Assembly (NCBI RefSeq): GCF_016860545.1
Contig: NZ_BNEB01000002.1
Coordinates: 496,001-560,000, forward strand
Length of the DNA stretch: 64,000 nucleotides
Direction of reading: 5' to 3'
From: Streptomyces asoensis
Lineage (GTDB): Bacteria; Actinomycetota; Actinomycetes; Streptomycetales; Streptomycetaceae
The translations under genes were made by a program, and so were the position numbers. Below are positions 42,867 through 54,351 of the stretch, one piece after another (within the stretch, counting starts at the first letter, position 1; each line of letters starts with the position of its first letter). The notes beneath the pieces are model-generated. The model saw only the letters and a list, made by a program, of their open reading frames with translations. It had not been told where the DNA came from and searched no databases.

Positions 42867-44319
42867 GCAAGAGCGTAGCAGTGTGGGTGAGCTGGCGGAT
42901 CAGCTGCGGGTGGAGTTCGACCGCTACTCCCCGGGTGGAAAGCTGCCGTCGAGCCGGGCACTGGTGGAACGGTTCCGGGTGAGTCCCGTGACCGTCTCGA
43001 GGGCGCTGGCGCGGCTCGCCGCCGAGGGGCTGGTGGTCACCCGGCCCGGCGCGGGCGCCTTCCGGGCCCGGCCGTCGTCGGCGCGGCCCGCGCGGGCCGC
43101 GGACACCTCCTGGCAGGAGGTCGCCCTGAGCGCGGACGGCGCGGCCGACCTCGTGCCGCGCTCGGTCGAGGCGGCGGGCGTCACGGTCTCGCTGGCGGCC
43201 CCGCCGCCCGGCGTGGTCGAGTTCAACGGCGGTTATCTGCACCCCTCGTTGCAGCCGGAGCGGGCGATGGCGGCGGCCCTGGCCCGGGCCGGGCGGCGGC
43301 CCGGCGCGTGGGGCCGGCCGCCCATGGAGGGGCTGCCGGAGCTGCGCGAGTGGTTCGCGCGCGCCATCGGCGGCTCCGTCACCGCGGCCGAGGTGCTGGT
43401 CAGCGGGGGCGGTCAGGCGTCGCTCACCACCGCCCTGCGCGCCCTGGCCCCGCCCGGAGCGCCCGTCCTCGTCGAGTCGCCCACCTATCCGGGCATGCTC
43501 GCGATCGCCCGGGCGGCGGGCCTGCGGCCGGTGCCGGTCCCGGTCGACCCGGACGGGGTCCGGCCGGATCTGCTCGCCGACGCGTTCCGGGCGACGGGTG
43601 CCCGGGTCTTCGTCTGCCAGCCGCTGTTCCAGAACCCGACCGGGGCCGTCCTCGCCGCCGACCGGCGCGGGCAGGTCCTGCGGACCGCGCGCGAGGCGGG
43701 CGCCTTCGTCGTCGAGGACGACTTCGTGCGGCGGCTCGCGCACGAGGACGCCGGTCGGCTGCCGCGCCCGCTCGTCGCCGACGACCCCGACGGCGTCGTC
43801 GTCCACGTCGGCTCGCTGACCAAGGCGACCTCGCCCAGCTTCCGCGTCAGCGCGCTGGCCGCCCGTGGTCCGGTGCTGGAACGCCTGCGTGCCATCCAGG
43901 TCGTCGACTCGTTCTTCGTCCCCCGCCCGCTCCAGGAGGCGGCCCTCGAACTGGTCGGCTCACCGGCCTGGCCGCGCCATCTACGGGCCGTCGCGGCCGA
44001 GTTGAGGACCCGCCGGGACGCGATGACCTCCGCGTTGCGACTGCGGCTGCCCGAACTGGCCCTGCCGCACGTCCCGTCCGGCGGCTACCACCTGTGGTTG
44101 CGGCTGCCCGACGGCGCCGACGAGGGCGCGTTCGCGGCGGCCGCTCTGCGCGCGGGCGTGGCCCTCACCCCGGGCCGGCCCTACTTCAGCGCCGAACCCC
44201 CGGCCGCCCACGTACGGGTGAGCTTCGCGGCCGTCGGCGGGACGGAGGAGATCGCTGAGGGGGTGCGCCGGCTGAGGACCGCGTGCGACGAGGTGTTCCC
44301 CGCAAACCGTTCGACATGA
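42865..44319 (+). CDS. MocR-type GntR regulator with aminotransferase domain
   Basis: A 484-residue protein. The N-terminal GntR winged HTH spans residues ~10-70 (SSRALVERFRVSPVTVSRALARLAAEGLVV), and a fold-type I aminotransferase domain fills the rest: NPTGAVLAADRR, VVEDDFVRRL and the PLP-Lys region GSLTKATSPSFRVSALAA. MocR proteins bind PLP and regulate genes without catalysing much. The ATG overlaps the divergent EamA start. No ribosome site exists, and TACTCT ends 8 bases ahead, so the mRNA may be leaderless. Confidence 0.9.
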   Translation: MQERSSVGELADQLRVEFDRYSPGGKLPSSRALVERFRVSPVTVSRALARLAAEGLVVTRPGAGAFRARPSSARPARAADTSWQEVALSADGAADLVPRSVEAAGVTVSLAAPPPGVVEFNGGYLHPSLQPERAMAAALARAGRRPGAWGRPPMEGLPELREWFARAIGGSVTAAEVLVSGGGQASLTTALRALAPPGAPVLVESPTYPGMLAIARAAGLRPVPVPVDPDGVRPDLLADAFRATGARVFVCQPLFQNPTGAVLAADRRGQVLRTAREAGAFVVEDDFVRRLAHEDAGRLPRPLVADDPDGVVVHVGSLTKATSPSFRVSALAARGPVLERLRAIQVVDSFFVPRPLQEAALELVGSPAWPRHLRAVAAELRTRRDAMTSALRLRLPELALPHVPSGGYHLWLRLPDGADEGAFAAAALRAGVALTPGRPYFSAEPPAAHVRVSFAAVGGTEEIAEGVRRLRTACDEVFPANRST

Positions 44320-44346
44320 CGACCGACGTCTTGTGAGGATCCGGCC

Positions 44347-44808
44347 ATGAACGCCGTCAACGCCACTCCGCCCCTCGCCGCGGGCTACGAGATATCCGCC
44401 GACACCGCCCGGATCGACGTCGACCGGGTCCACCACTGGCTCTCCACGGACGCGTACTGGGCGGCCGGGCGCGAGCGGGAGAAGCAGGAACGGGCGATCG
44501 CCGGTTCGCTGAACTTCGGCGTCTACGACACGGCCACGGGGGAGCAGGTCGCCTACGCGCGGGTCGTGACCGACCTCGCGGACTTCGCCTGGCTGTGCGA
44601 CGTGTACGTGGACCGGTCCGTGCGCGGCAAGGGCGTCGGGACCGCCCTCGTCGCCGCCGTCCGTGACCACCTGCGGCCCTACCGGCTGCGGCGCATCCTG
44701 CTCGCCACGCACGACGCGCACGGCGTCTACGCGCAGGTCGGCTTCGAGGCGCTGGAGAAGCCGGAGCAGTGGATGGCGCTGATCTTCGCGAAGGCCGCGC
44801 CGGCGTGA
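44347..44808 (+). CDS. GNAT-family N-acetyltransferase
   Basis: A 153-residue GNAT protein. Acetyl-CoA binding is shown by LCDVYVDRSVRGKGVGTALVAAV (Q/RxxGxG/A), with LRRILLATHDAHGVYAQVGFEAL after it. It is similar in layout to YhbS/PhnO-like small acetyltransferases. ATG 44347 follows GTGAGGATCC. It starts 27 bp after the MocR gene and may be in the same transcript. Substrate unknown. Confidence 0.88.
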   Translation: MNAVNATPPLAAGYEISADTARIDVDRVHHWLSTDAYWAAGREREKQERAIAGSLNFGVYDTATGEQVAYARVVTDLADFAWLCDVYVDRSVRGKGVGTALVAAVRDHLRPYRLRRILLATHDAHGVYAQVGFEALEKPEQWMALIFAKAAPA

Positions 44809-44947
44809 GCCGTGGGCGGGGGAGCCGGGACCGAGGCGCGGGTTATCTGGGGACTTGTCCGGCAGATCCTGACCCGTCGGTCAGTTTTCTTCCGGCCGTG
44901 ACCCGGCACCCCTTGACCCGCCCAGGAGGGCGGCTCACCATCACCGC

Positions 44948-45541
44948 ATGCCACTAAGGGTCACGTTCGTCGCCGCCGCTCGCAGCTCGGGGCTGCTCGC
45001 GGAACGCTTCGAGGACGACCGGCCGCTGGACCAGGACGGCTGGGGCGAGGTGTTGCAGGTGGCGGACGCCCTGCTGCCCCTCGCCGCCGCGGAACTGCGC
45101 TACTGCTCGCCCACCCCGCGCAGCCGCGCCACCGGGGACGCGCTCGGTTACGCCCCGCTGGTCCAGCTCGCGCTGCGGGACTGCGACATGGGCCGCTGGC
45201 GCGGTCTCACCCTGGGCGAGGCGATGGCCCGCGAACCGGAGGCCGTGGACGCCTGGCTCTCCGATCCGCTCGCCACCCCGCACGGCGGGGAGTCGCTGTT
45301 CGCGTTCATCACCCGGGTCGCGGGCTGGCTCGACACCCGCCCGGTGGGCGACGGCGGCCGCATCGTCGCCGTCGCCGAGCCGAGCGTGATCCGCGCGGCG
45401 CTGGTGTACGCCCTGAAGGCGCCGCCCGCGACGTACTGGAACATCGACGTGCGTCCGCTGTCGACGACCACCGTCACGGGCCGGGCCGGCCGCTGGAACC
45501 TCCGCCTCGAAGGCGCCACCGCTCAGCGCAGCCGCGCGTAG
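44948..45541 (+). CDS. Histidine phosphatase superfamily protein lacking the catalytic His
   Basis: A 197-residue protein with the phosphoglycerate-mutase/CobC fold: YCSPTPRSRATGDALG, DCDMGRWRGLTLGEA and HGGESLFAFITRVAGWL. The N-terminal RHG motif that normally carries the phosphate-accepting His is replaced by FVAAARSSG, and the later His appears as VAEPSV. It is therefore likely inactive as a phosphatase and may be a binding protein. The 3' end overlaps the convergent DUF6314 gene by 19 bp. Confidence 0.85.
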   Translation: MPLRVTFVAAARSSGLLAERFEDDRPLDQDGWGEVLQVADALLPLAAAELRYCSPTPRSRATGDALGYAPLVQLALRDCDMGRWRGLTLGEAMAREPEAVDAWLSDPLATPHGGESLFAFITRVAGWLDTRPVGDGGRIVAVAEPSVIRAALVYALKAPPATYWNIDVRPLSTTTVTGRAGRWNLRLEGATAQRSRA

Positions 45542-45984
45542 TCGGTGGTGAGCAGCAGGTCCTTGGCGGGGCCCGCCACCTGCCAGACCGTCCGCCAGTG
45601 GTCCGGGTCCCGGACGGTGAACTCGCCCCGGTAGAGGTCCGCGGAGCAGGGATGCCCGACGACGTGCCGCCCGGTCGTCAGGTCCAGGTCGTGGAAGGGG
45701 CGGCCGTCGGCGAACCGTACGTCCGCCGTGCCGGGCGTGGGCCCCGGCAGGAAGCGCAGGGTGCGCTCGGCGGGCCGGGGAACCCCGAGCCAGACGAACG
45801 TGCCGGCCTCCTCGTGCAGCAGCCCGCCCGCGTCCGGCAGCCCGCCCGCGTCCAGCGGGCCGAACACCGTGGTGCCGTCGAAGCGGCCCTCGCCGCCGCC
45901 CGCCCGGTCCTGGACCGACCGTGTCACCCGCCAGCTCCCCAGGAGGTAGGCCAGGGCGTCCGGCACCGGCCGGAACTCTTCCAT
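45523..45984 (-). CDS. DUF6314 family protein (lipocalin-like)
   Basis: A 153-residue protein with a small beta-barrel pattern: LLGSWRVTRSVQDRAGGGEGRFDGTTVF, RTLRFLPGPTPGTADVRFADGRPFHDLDLTTG, HPCSADLYRGEF and WQVAGPAKDLLLTTDY. These fit the DUF6314 family of unknown function. A short tandem repeat DAGGLPDAGGLL is present in the loop at ~45-55. It shares its promoter region with the GH51 gene. Confidence 0.8.
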   Translation of the reverse strand: MEEFRPVPDALAYLLGSWRVTRSVQDRAGGGEGRFDGTTVFGPLDAGGLPDAGGLLHEEAGTFVWLGVPRPAERTLRFLPGPTPGTADVRFADGRPFHDLDLTTGRHVVGHPCSADLYRGEFTVRDPDHWRTVWQVAGPAKDLLLTTDYARLR

Positions 45985-46023
45985 GCGTCCTCGCTTCCGA
46001 CACTTTCGCTGCGGTCCGCCCCA

Positions 46024-46090
46024 TTGACGCGTCCCTGCCCCCTCCCTATCTTGCCGTTCGAAGTGCTGATCATTGTCTGATATTTCGAAC
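46024..46090 (+). promoter_or_regulatory. GH51 promoter with paired TTCGAA operators
   Basis: TTGACG (46024-46029) and TATCTT (46047-46052) are 17 bp apart, a near-consensus housekeeping promoter. GTTCGAA (46056-46062) overlaps the predicted start, and TTCGAAC (46084-46090) is its exact inverse 27 bp centre to centre. TTCGAA is rare in this GC-rich DNA; a repressor sensing arabinose is the likely user. Confidence 0.6.
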
Positions 46091-46119
46091 AACTCGCCTC
46101 ACCGAGCCGCGGAGTATTC

Positions 46120-48609
46120 ATGCCACGCAGCACCACCCGCACCCGTTGGAGACTGGGCCTCGCCACCACCGCCCTGCTGACGGCCGCCGCCCTCGTTCCC
46201 GTCCCGGCGCACGCCGAGACCGTGACCGACTACGCCCTCACCGTCGATCCCGCAGCTCAGGGCGCGCAGATCGACGACACGATGTACGGCGTCTTCTTCG
46301 AGGACATCAACCGGGCGGCCGACGGCGGCCTGTACGCCGAACTCGTGCAGAACCGGTCCTTCGAGTACTCCGCCGTCGACAACAGGGCGTACACCCCGCT
46401 GACGTCCTGGACGGTCGACGGCACCGCGCAGGTCCTGGACGACGCCGGCCGGCTCAACGACCGCAACCGCAACTACCTCTCCCTGGGCGCCGGTTCCGCC
46501 GTGACCAACGCCGGCTACAACACCGGGGTCCGCGTCGAGCAGGGCAAGCGGTACGACTTCTCGGTGTGGGCCCGCGCCGCGCGCGGCAGCGCGCTCACGG
46601 TGAGCCTCCAGGACGCGGGCGGTGTGCTCGCCACGGCCCGCGCGGTGACCGTGCGCAAGGGGGGCTGGGCCCGCTACCGGGCCACCTTCACGGCGACCCG
46701 GACCAGCAGCGAGGGCCGGCTGACGGTGGCCTCCTCGGCCGCGACGGCCCTCGACATGGTCTCCCTGTTCCCCCGGGACACCTACCGGCACGAGCCCAAC
46801 GGCCTGCGCAAGGACCTCGCCGAGAAGATCGCCGCCCTGCACCCGGGCTTCGTGCGCTTCCCCGGCGGCTGCCTGGTCAACACCGGCTCCATGCAGGACT
46901 ACAGCGAGGCCTCCGGCTGGCAGCGCGCCCGCTCCTACCAGTGGAAGGACACCGTCGGCCCCGTCGAGGAACGGGCCGTCAACTCCAACTTCTGGGGATA
47001 CAACCAGAGTTACGGGCTCGGCTACTACGAGTACTTCCGCTTCGCCGAGGACGTCGGCGCGATGCCGCTGCCCGTCGTGCCGGCCCTGGTGACCGGCTGC
47101 GGCCAGAACCGGGCCGTCGTCGACGACGCGCTCCTGAAGCGCCACATCCAGGACACCCTGGACCTGATCGAGTTCGCCAACGGCCCCGTCACCTCCCCCT
47201 GGGGCAAGAAGCGCGCGCAGATGGGCCACCCCGCGCCCTTCCGCCTCACGCACCTGGAGGTCGGCAACGAGGAGAACCTGCCCGCCGAGTTCTTCGCCCG
47301 CTTCGAGCAGTTCCGCGCCGCCGTCGAGGCGAAGTACCCGGACGTCACCGTCGTCTCCAACTCGGGTCCGGACGACTCGGGCCAGATCTTCGACACGGCC
47401 TGGCAGCTCAACCGGGACGCCGGGGTCGCGATGGTGGACGAGCACTACTACAACAGTCCGCAGTGGTTCCTCCAGAACAACGACCGCTACGACTCCTACG
47501 ACCGCAGCGGCCCCAAGGTCTTCCTCGGTGAGTACGCCTCCCAGGGCAACGCCTTCAAGAACGGCCTCGCCGAAGCGGCCTACATGACCGGCCTGGAGCG
47601 CAACGCCGACGTGGTGAAGCTCGCCTCCTACGCCCCGCTGTTCGCCAACGAGGACTACGTCCAGTGGCGGCCGGACCTGGTGTGGTTCAACAACCACGCC
47701 TCCTGGAACTCGGCCAACTACGAGGTCCAGAAACTGTTCATGACCAACGTCGGCGACCGCGTGGTGCCCTCCACGGCCACCGGGACGCCCTCGCTCCAGG
47801 GGCCCGTCACCGGCGCCGTCGGCCTGTCGACCTGGGCCACCTCCGCGGCCTACGACGACGTACGGGTGACCGGCGCGAACGGCGACACGCTGCTGAGCGA
47901 CGACTTCTCCGGCGACGCCTCCCGCTGGACGCACACGGGCGGCGGCAGCTGGTCGCTCCAGGACGGTCAGTACGTACAGACCGACACCGCGGCCGAGAAC
48001 ACCATGGTCTTCGCCGGCGACCCCGCCTGGCACGACTACGACCTGCGGGTGAAGGCCACCAAGAAGTCCGGCAAGGAAGGCTTCCTGGTCGCCTTCGGCG
48101 TCAAGGACACCGGCAACTACTACTGGTGGAACCTGGGCGGCTGGAACAACACCCGGTCCGCCGTCGAGCAGGCCGTGGACGGCGGCAAGTCCACGCTGAT
48201 CTCCAAGGCCGGGTCCGTCGAGACGGGCCGCGCCTACGACATCCACGTCAAGGTGCGGGGCCGCCAGGTCACCCTCTACCTCGACGGCCAGGAGTGGGGC
48301 AGCTTCACCGACGACAAGCCCGCGGAGCCGTTCCGCCAGGTCGTCACCGAGGACGACCGGACCGGCGACCTGATCGTCAAGGTCGTCAACGCCCAGTCCA
48401 CGCAGGCCCGCACGGCGATCGACCTCGGCGGCGCCCGGGTCGCCTCCCGGGCGAGGGTGACGACGCTGGCCGCCGCTCCGGACGCGGTCAACACGGAGAC
48501 CGGGACCGCGGTCGCCCCGGTGACCTCGACCTTCACCGGGGTCGCGAACCGGTTCACCTACACCTTCCCGGCGAACTCGGTCACCTTCCTGCGGATCAGA
48601 CAGCGGTAG
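46120..48609 (+). CDS. Secreted alpha-L-arabinofuranosidase, GH51, with inserted laminin-G-like module
   Basis: An 829-residue secreted enzyme. The signal peptide spans ~1-32 and ends AHA. A carbohydrate-binding CBM4/9-like domain lies near 85-225, and the GH51 barrel starts at TMYGVFFEDIN. The acid/base is Glu384 (LEVGNEEN) and the nucleophile Glu471 (VFLGEYAS). A LamG/concanavalin-like module occupies ~590-770 (DDFSGDASRWTHTGGGSW...), splitting the usual C-terminal beta domain. It would release arabinose from plant arabinoxylan or arabinan. Its clear promoter and TTCGAA pair suggest sugar control. Confidence 0.92.
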   Translation: MPRSTTRTRWRLGLATTALLTAAALVPVPAHAETVTDYALTVDPAAQGAQIDDTMYGVFFEDINRAADGGLYAELVQNRSFEYSAVDNRAYTPLTSWTVDGTAQVLDDAGRLNDRNRNYLSLGAGSAVTNAGYNTGVRVEQGKRYDFSVWARAARGSALTVSLQDAGGVLATARAVTVRKGGWARYRATFTATRTSSEGRLTVASSAATALDMVSLFPRDTYRHEPNGLRKDLAEKIAALHPGFVRFPGGCLVNTGSMQDYSEASGWQRARSYQWKDTVGPVEERAVNSNFWGYNQSYGLGYYEYFRFAEDVGAMPLPVVPALVTGCGQNRAVVDDALLKRHIQDTLDLIEFANGPVTSPWGKKRAQMGHPAPFRLTHLEVGNEENLPAEFFARFEQFRAAVEAKYPDVTVVSNSGPDDSGQIFDTAWQLNRDAGVAMVDEHYYNSPQWFLQNNDRYDSYDRSGPKVFLGEYASQGNAFKNGLAEAAYMTGLERNADVVKLASYAPLFANEDYVQWRPDLVWFNNHASWNSANYEVQKLFMTNVGDRVVPSTATGTPSLQGPVTGAVGLSTWATSAAYDDVRVTGANGDTLLSDDFSGDASRWTHTGGGSWSLQDGQYVQTDTAAENTMVFAGDPAWHDYDLRVKATKKSGKEGFLVAFGVKDTGNYYWWNLGGWNNTRSAVEQAVDGGKSTLISKAGSVETGRAYDIHVKVRGRQVTLYLDGQEWGSFTDDKPAEPFRQVVTEDDRTGDLIVKVVNAQSTQARTAIDLGGARVASRARVTTLAAAPDAVNTETGTAVAPVTSTFTGVANRFTYTFPANSVTFLRIRQR

Positions 48610-48615
48610 CGGCCC

Positions 48616-49305
48616 TCAGGATTCCCCGCGCCGGAACCAGCCCCGCCCCCGCCCCCGTCCCTGCCGCTGCGGCGGGAGCGGGGCCGGGGGCGCCTGCGGG
48701 GCGGACGGGCCGCCGAACGGGGGCAGGGCCTTGAACCGGTCGTCGAAGGTGACCGTGGGTGTGATCCGGCGCAGCGCGGCGCGCACGAGGGTGAGCGGAT
48801 GCCCGGGGAACTGCGCGTCCCACTCCTCGTGATCACCGACGTGGCAGGGCAGACCGCCGGGTTCCCCGTCCGCGTAGGGGTGCGGCCGGAAGTACGCGGC
48901 CGGACCCACCCGGGCCATGATCGAGGCCTCCCGTACGCCCGTCGTGGCGCCCTCGGCCGCCTGCACCTTCACGACCACGCTCGACCCGGCCCTGGGCACG
49001 GTCCAGGAGGCGAGGAACGCCTGCCCCGGCCTGCTCTCCAGGGGCATCTTGACCAGCTGGCGGACCGCCGGGACGCCGTCCACGGAGCCGGGCTCCGCCT
49101 CGATCAGTCCGCCGCCCGCCTGCGCGACGAGCCGCGCCAGACCCGCGCCGAGCCGCCCCGGCTCGTGCAGCCCGGCGGGCAGGTCGGGGACGAGGGGGAA
49201 GAAGTGGACCGACAGGACGAGTCCCGCCGCGTCCGTCCACAGCCCGGGCTCACGCTCGGTGAAGCCGGTCAGGTCCAGGCCGGTTATCGGTGTCATGGCG
49301 ATCAT
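48616..49305 (-). CDS. Conserved actinobacterial protein of unknown function
   Basis: A 229-residue protein, not recognised by family. A globular part of ~185 residues (GLWTDAAGLVLSVHFFPLVPDLPAGL..., VPAVRQLVKMPLESRPGQAFLASWTVPRAGSSVVVKVQA, EWDAQFPGHPLTLVRAALRRITPTV) ends in a Pro/Arg-rich tail. No signal peptide or membrane helix is seen. ATG 49305 lies 7 bases after a -10-like TAACCT and has no ribosome site, consistent with a leaderless mRNA; ATG 49296 is an alternative. It converges on the GH51 gene with 6 bp between stops. Confidence 0.7.
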   Translation of the reverse strand: MIAMTPITGLDLTGFTEREPGLWTDAAGLVLSVHFFPLVPDLPAGLHEPGRLGAGLARLVAQAGGGLIEAEPGSVDGVPAVRQLVKMPLESRPGQAFLASWTVPRAGSSVVVKVQAAEGATTGVREASIMARVGPAAYFRPHPYADGEPGGLPCHVGDHEEWDAQFPGHPLTLVRAALRRITPTVTFDDRFKALPPFGGPSAPQAPPAPLPPQRQGRGRGRGWFRRGES

Positions 49306-49312
49306 CGGGCCG

Positions 49313-49340
49313 AGGTTACGCAGCCCACGGCTCCGGGCAA
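49313..49340 (-). promoter_or_regulatory. Promoter of the 229-residue hypothetical gene
   Basis: On the minus strand TTGCCC (49335-49340) and TAACCT (49313-49318) are 16 bp apart, with the predicted start at ATG 49305. Confidence 0.45.
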
Positions 49341-49393
49341 AGATCACTCCGGGGGCCACCCCCCGCGCGGAACGCGGGCCGCCGCCCGCATGG

Positions 49394-51619
<2,226 letters not shown>

Positions 51620-51623
<4 letters not shown>

Positions 51624-52573
51624 GCACCACCCGCAAGCACACCGCCCTGCCCAAGGCGCAGATCCTCATCGAGGCGCTGCCCTGGCTGACCCGGCACAAC
51701 GGCCGGACCGTCGTCATCAAGTTCGGCGGCAACGCCATGATCGACGAGGACCTGAAGGCCGCCTTCGCCCAGGACGTCGTCTTCCTGCGGCACGCCGGTC
51801 TCCATGTCGTCGTCGTGCACGGCGGCGGCCCGCAGATCAGCGCCGCCCTCGACCGGCACGGCATCGTCAGCGAGTTCAAGGCAGGCCTGCGCGTCACCAC
51901 CGAGGACGCCATGGACGTCGTACGGATGGTGCTCGCCGGGCAGGTCCAGCGCGAGCTGGTCGGGCTGCTCAACCAGCACGGGCCGCTCGCCGTCGGACTG
52001 ACCGGCGAGGACGCCCACACCATCACCGCCACCAAGCACCAGCCCGAGATCGACGGCGAACTGGTCGACATCGGGCGGGTCGGCGAGATCACCGCGATCG
52101 ACACCGGTGCCATCGAGGCGCTGCTCGCCGACGGCCGCATCCCGGTCGTCTCGTCGATCGCCCGCTCCCAGGACGACGGACATGTCTACAACGTCAATGC
52201 TGATACGGCGGCTGCGGCACTCGCTGCGGCACTTGGCGCCGAAACCCTCATGGTCCTCACGGACGTGGAGGGCCTCTACGAGGACTGGCCGGACAGCGAC
52301 GAGGTGATCAGCCGCCTCACCGCCTCCCAGCTGGAGAAGCTGCTGCCGGAGCTGAGCTCCGGGATGGTCCCGAAGATGGAGGGCTGTCTGCACGCCGTGC
52401 GCAACGGCGTGAACACCGCCCGCGTCATCGACGGCCGGGTCCAGCACTCGATCCTGCTGGAGATCTTCACCGACGAAGGCATCGGCACGATGGTCGTGCC
52501 CGACGAGAAGCCGCACGCGCAACCGCACGCAGAGCCGTCCGGGCAGCCGGGCGCACAGGGGGAGCCGTCATGA
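51620..52573 (+). CDS. argB: Acetylglutamate kinase
   Basis: A 317-residue amino acid kinase that phosphorylates N-acetylglutamate. The phosphate loop is [10 protein letters not shown] and [11 protein letters not shown], with [15 protein letters not shown] for ATP binding. An N-terminal helix of ~25 residues precedes the core, as in arginine-inhibited hexameric forms, so feedback inhibition is plausible. The last ~20 residues are His/Gln/Pro-rich. ATG overlaps the argJ stop. Confidence 0.97.
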
Positions 52574-53757
52574 GCAACCAGGAACTGACCGCGCGGTGGC
52601 AGGGCGCGCTCATGAACAACTACGGCACCCCGCTGCTGCCCCTCGTGCGCGGTGCGGGCAGCCGGGTCTGGGACGCCGACGGCAACGAGTACCTCGACTT
52701 CGTCGGCGGCATCGCGGTCAACGCCCTCGGACACGCGCACCCGGCCGTCGTCGACGCCGTGAGCCGGCAGATCGCCTCCCTCGGCCACATCTCCAACTTC
52801 TTCATGGCCGAGCCGACCGTCGCCCTGGCCGAACGGCTGCTGCGCCACTTCGGCCGGGACGGCAGGGTCTTCTTCTGCAACTCGGGCGCCGAGGCCAACG
52901 AGGCCGCCTTCAAGATCGGCCGGCTGACCGGGCGGACCCGTGTCGTCGCCACCGAGGGGGCCTTCCACGGCCGGACGATGGGCGCCCTCGCGCTCACCGG
53001 CCAGCACGGCAAGCGGGACCCGTTCCTGCCGCTGCCCGGCGACGTGACACACGTGCCGTTCGGTGACGCGCAGGCGCTGGCCGCCGCGGTCACCGAGGAC
53101 ACGGCGCTCGTCGTCCTCGAGCCGATCCAGGGCGAACTGGGCGTCGTGGTGCCCCCGGCCGGCTACCTCAAGGCAGCCCGCGCGATCACCGCCGCCAGTG
53201 GCGCGCTGCTCGTCCTCGACGAGGTGCAGACCGGCGTCGGGCGGACCGGGTCCTGGTTCGAGTACCAGGCCCACGAAGGCGTCCTGCCGGACGTCGTGAC
53301 GCTGGCCAAGGGCCTCGGCGGCGGGCTGCCGCTGGGCGCGACCGTCGCCTTCGGACGGGCCGCCGACCTGCTCCTGCCCGGCCACCACGGGACCACCTTC
53401 GGCGGCAACCCGGTCGCCTGCGCCGCCGGACTCGCCGTTCTCGACACCATCGAGAACGACGGGTTGCTGGAGAACGTCAAGCGGCAGAGCGAGACGTTGC
53501 GGGACGGAATCGAGGGTGCGGGCCACCCGTTGATCGATTATGTCCGGGGAGCGGGCCTGCTCCTGGGTATCGTGCTCACCGAGCCCCGCGCGCCCCAGGT
53601 GCGGGCGGCGGCTCAGGAGGCCGGATTCCTGGTGAACGTGCCCGCCCCCGACGTCGTACGGCTGATGCCGCCGCTGAACCTCGGCGACGACGAGGTGGCG
53701 GCGTTCCTCGGGGCGCTGCCCGGCATCCTCGACGCAGCCGCGGCGAGCGGGGAGTGA
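52570..53757 (+). CDS. argD: Acetylornithine aminotransferase
   Basis: A 395-residue fold-type I PLP enzyme of the class III aminotransferases. The PLP-binding motif is [19 protein letters not shown] and the Schiff-base Lys lies in [15 protein letters not shown]. It converts N-acetylglutamate semialdehyde to N-acetylornithine. ATG overlaps the argB stop (ATGA), so the first four arg genes are translationally coupled. Confidence 0.97.
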   Translation: MSNQELTARWQGALMNNYGTPLLPLVRGAGSRVWDADGNEYLDFVGGIAVNALGHAHPAVVDAVSRQIASLGHISNFFMAEPTVALAERLLRHFGRDGRVFFCNSGAEANEAAFKIGRLTGRTRVVATEGAFHGRTMGALALTGQHGKRDPFLPLPGDVTHVPFGDAQALAAAVTEDTALVVLEPIQGELGVVVPPAGYLKAARAITAASGALLVLDEVQTGVGRTGSWFEYQAHEGVLPDVVTLAKGLGGGLPLGATVAFGRAADLLLPGHHGTTFGGNPVACAAGLAVLDTIENDGLLENVKRQSETLRDGIEGAGHPLIDYVRGAGLLLGIVLTEPRAPQVRAAAQEAGFLVNVPAPDVVRLMPPLNLGDDEVAAFLGALPGILDAAAASGE

Positions 53758-53787
53758 CGATCCGGAGAACCGGAGAATGAGACGACG

Positions 53788-54333
53788 ATGAGTCACGCGC
53801 AGGACCATGAGCAGGCCGGCATCAACGGGCCCGCCGTGCCGCAGACCCGCACCGCGCGTCACCGCCGGATCGTGGACATCCTCAACCGGCAACCGGTGCG
53901 GTCGCAGAGCCAGTTGGCGAAGCTGCTGGCCGACGACGGGCTGAGCGTCACCCAGGCGACGCTGTCGCGGGACCTGGACGAGCTCAACGCGGTGAAGATC
54001 CGCAACAACGACGGCGACCTGATCTACGCGGTGCCCAGCGAGGGGGGTTTCCGGACTCCCCGGGTGCCGTTGGGGGAGTCGGCGAAGGAGGAGCGGATGC
54101 GGCGGCTGTCGCAGGAGCTGCTGATCTCCGCGGAGGCGTCCGCCAACCTCGTGGTCCTGCGTACCCCGCCGGGGGCCGCGCAGTTCCTCGCCTCGGCGAT
54201 CGACCAGGCCGAGCTGCACGACATTCTCGGCACGATCGCGGGGGACGACACGTTGTTGCTGATCAGCCGGGAGCCTACGGGTGGGCAGGCGCTGGCGGAT
54301 CATTTGCTGCGGTTGGCGCAGAACGGTCACTAG
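53788..54333 (+). CDS. argR: Arginine repressor
   Basis: A 181-residue repressor. The N-terminal winged HTH is [33 protein letters not shown], and the hexamerisation and arginine-binding domain ends in [15 protein letters not shown], which holds the GxDDT motif. It has an N-terminal extension of ~20 residues. Fifth gene of the arg operon, 30 bp after argD; ARG boxes at 49394 and 62325 are its expected targets. Confidence 0.97.
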   Translation: MSHAQDHEQAGINGPAVPQTRTARHRRIVDILNRQPVRSQSQLAKLLADDGLSVTQATLSRDLDELNAVKIRNNDGDLIYAVPSEGGFRTPRVPLGESAKEERMRRLSQELLISAEASANLVVLRTPPGAAQFLASAIDQAELHDILGTIAGDDTLLLISREPTGGQALADHLLRLAQNGH

Positions 54334-54351
54334 CCGTGGGGGTTCGGCTTC

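Noticed and set aside
48804..48818. Ninth copy of the dispersed repeat
   Set aside because: Only GGGGAACTGCGCG matches and it lies in coding sequence, so it is likely chance.
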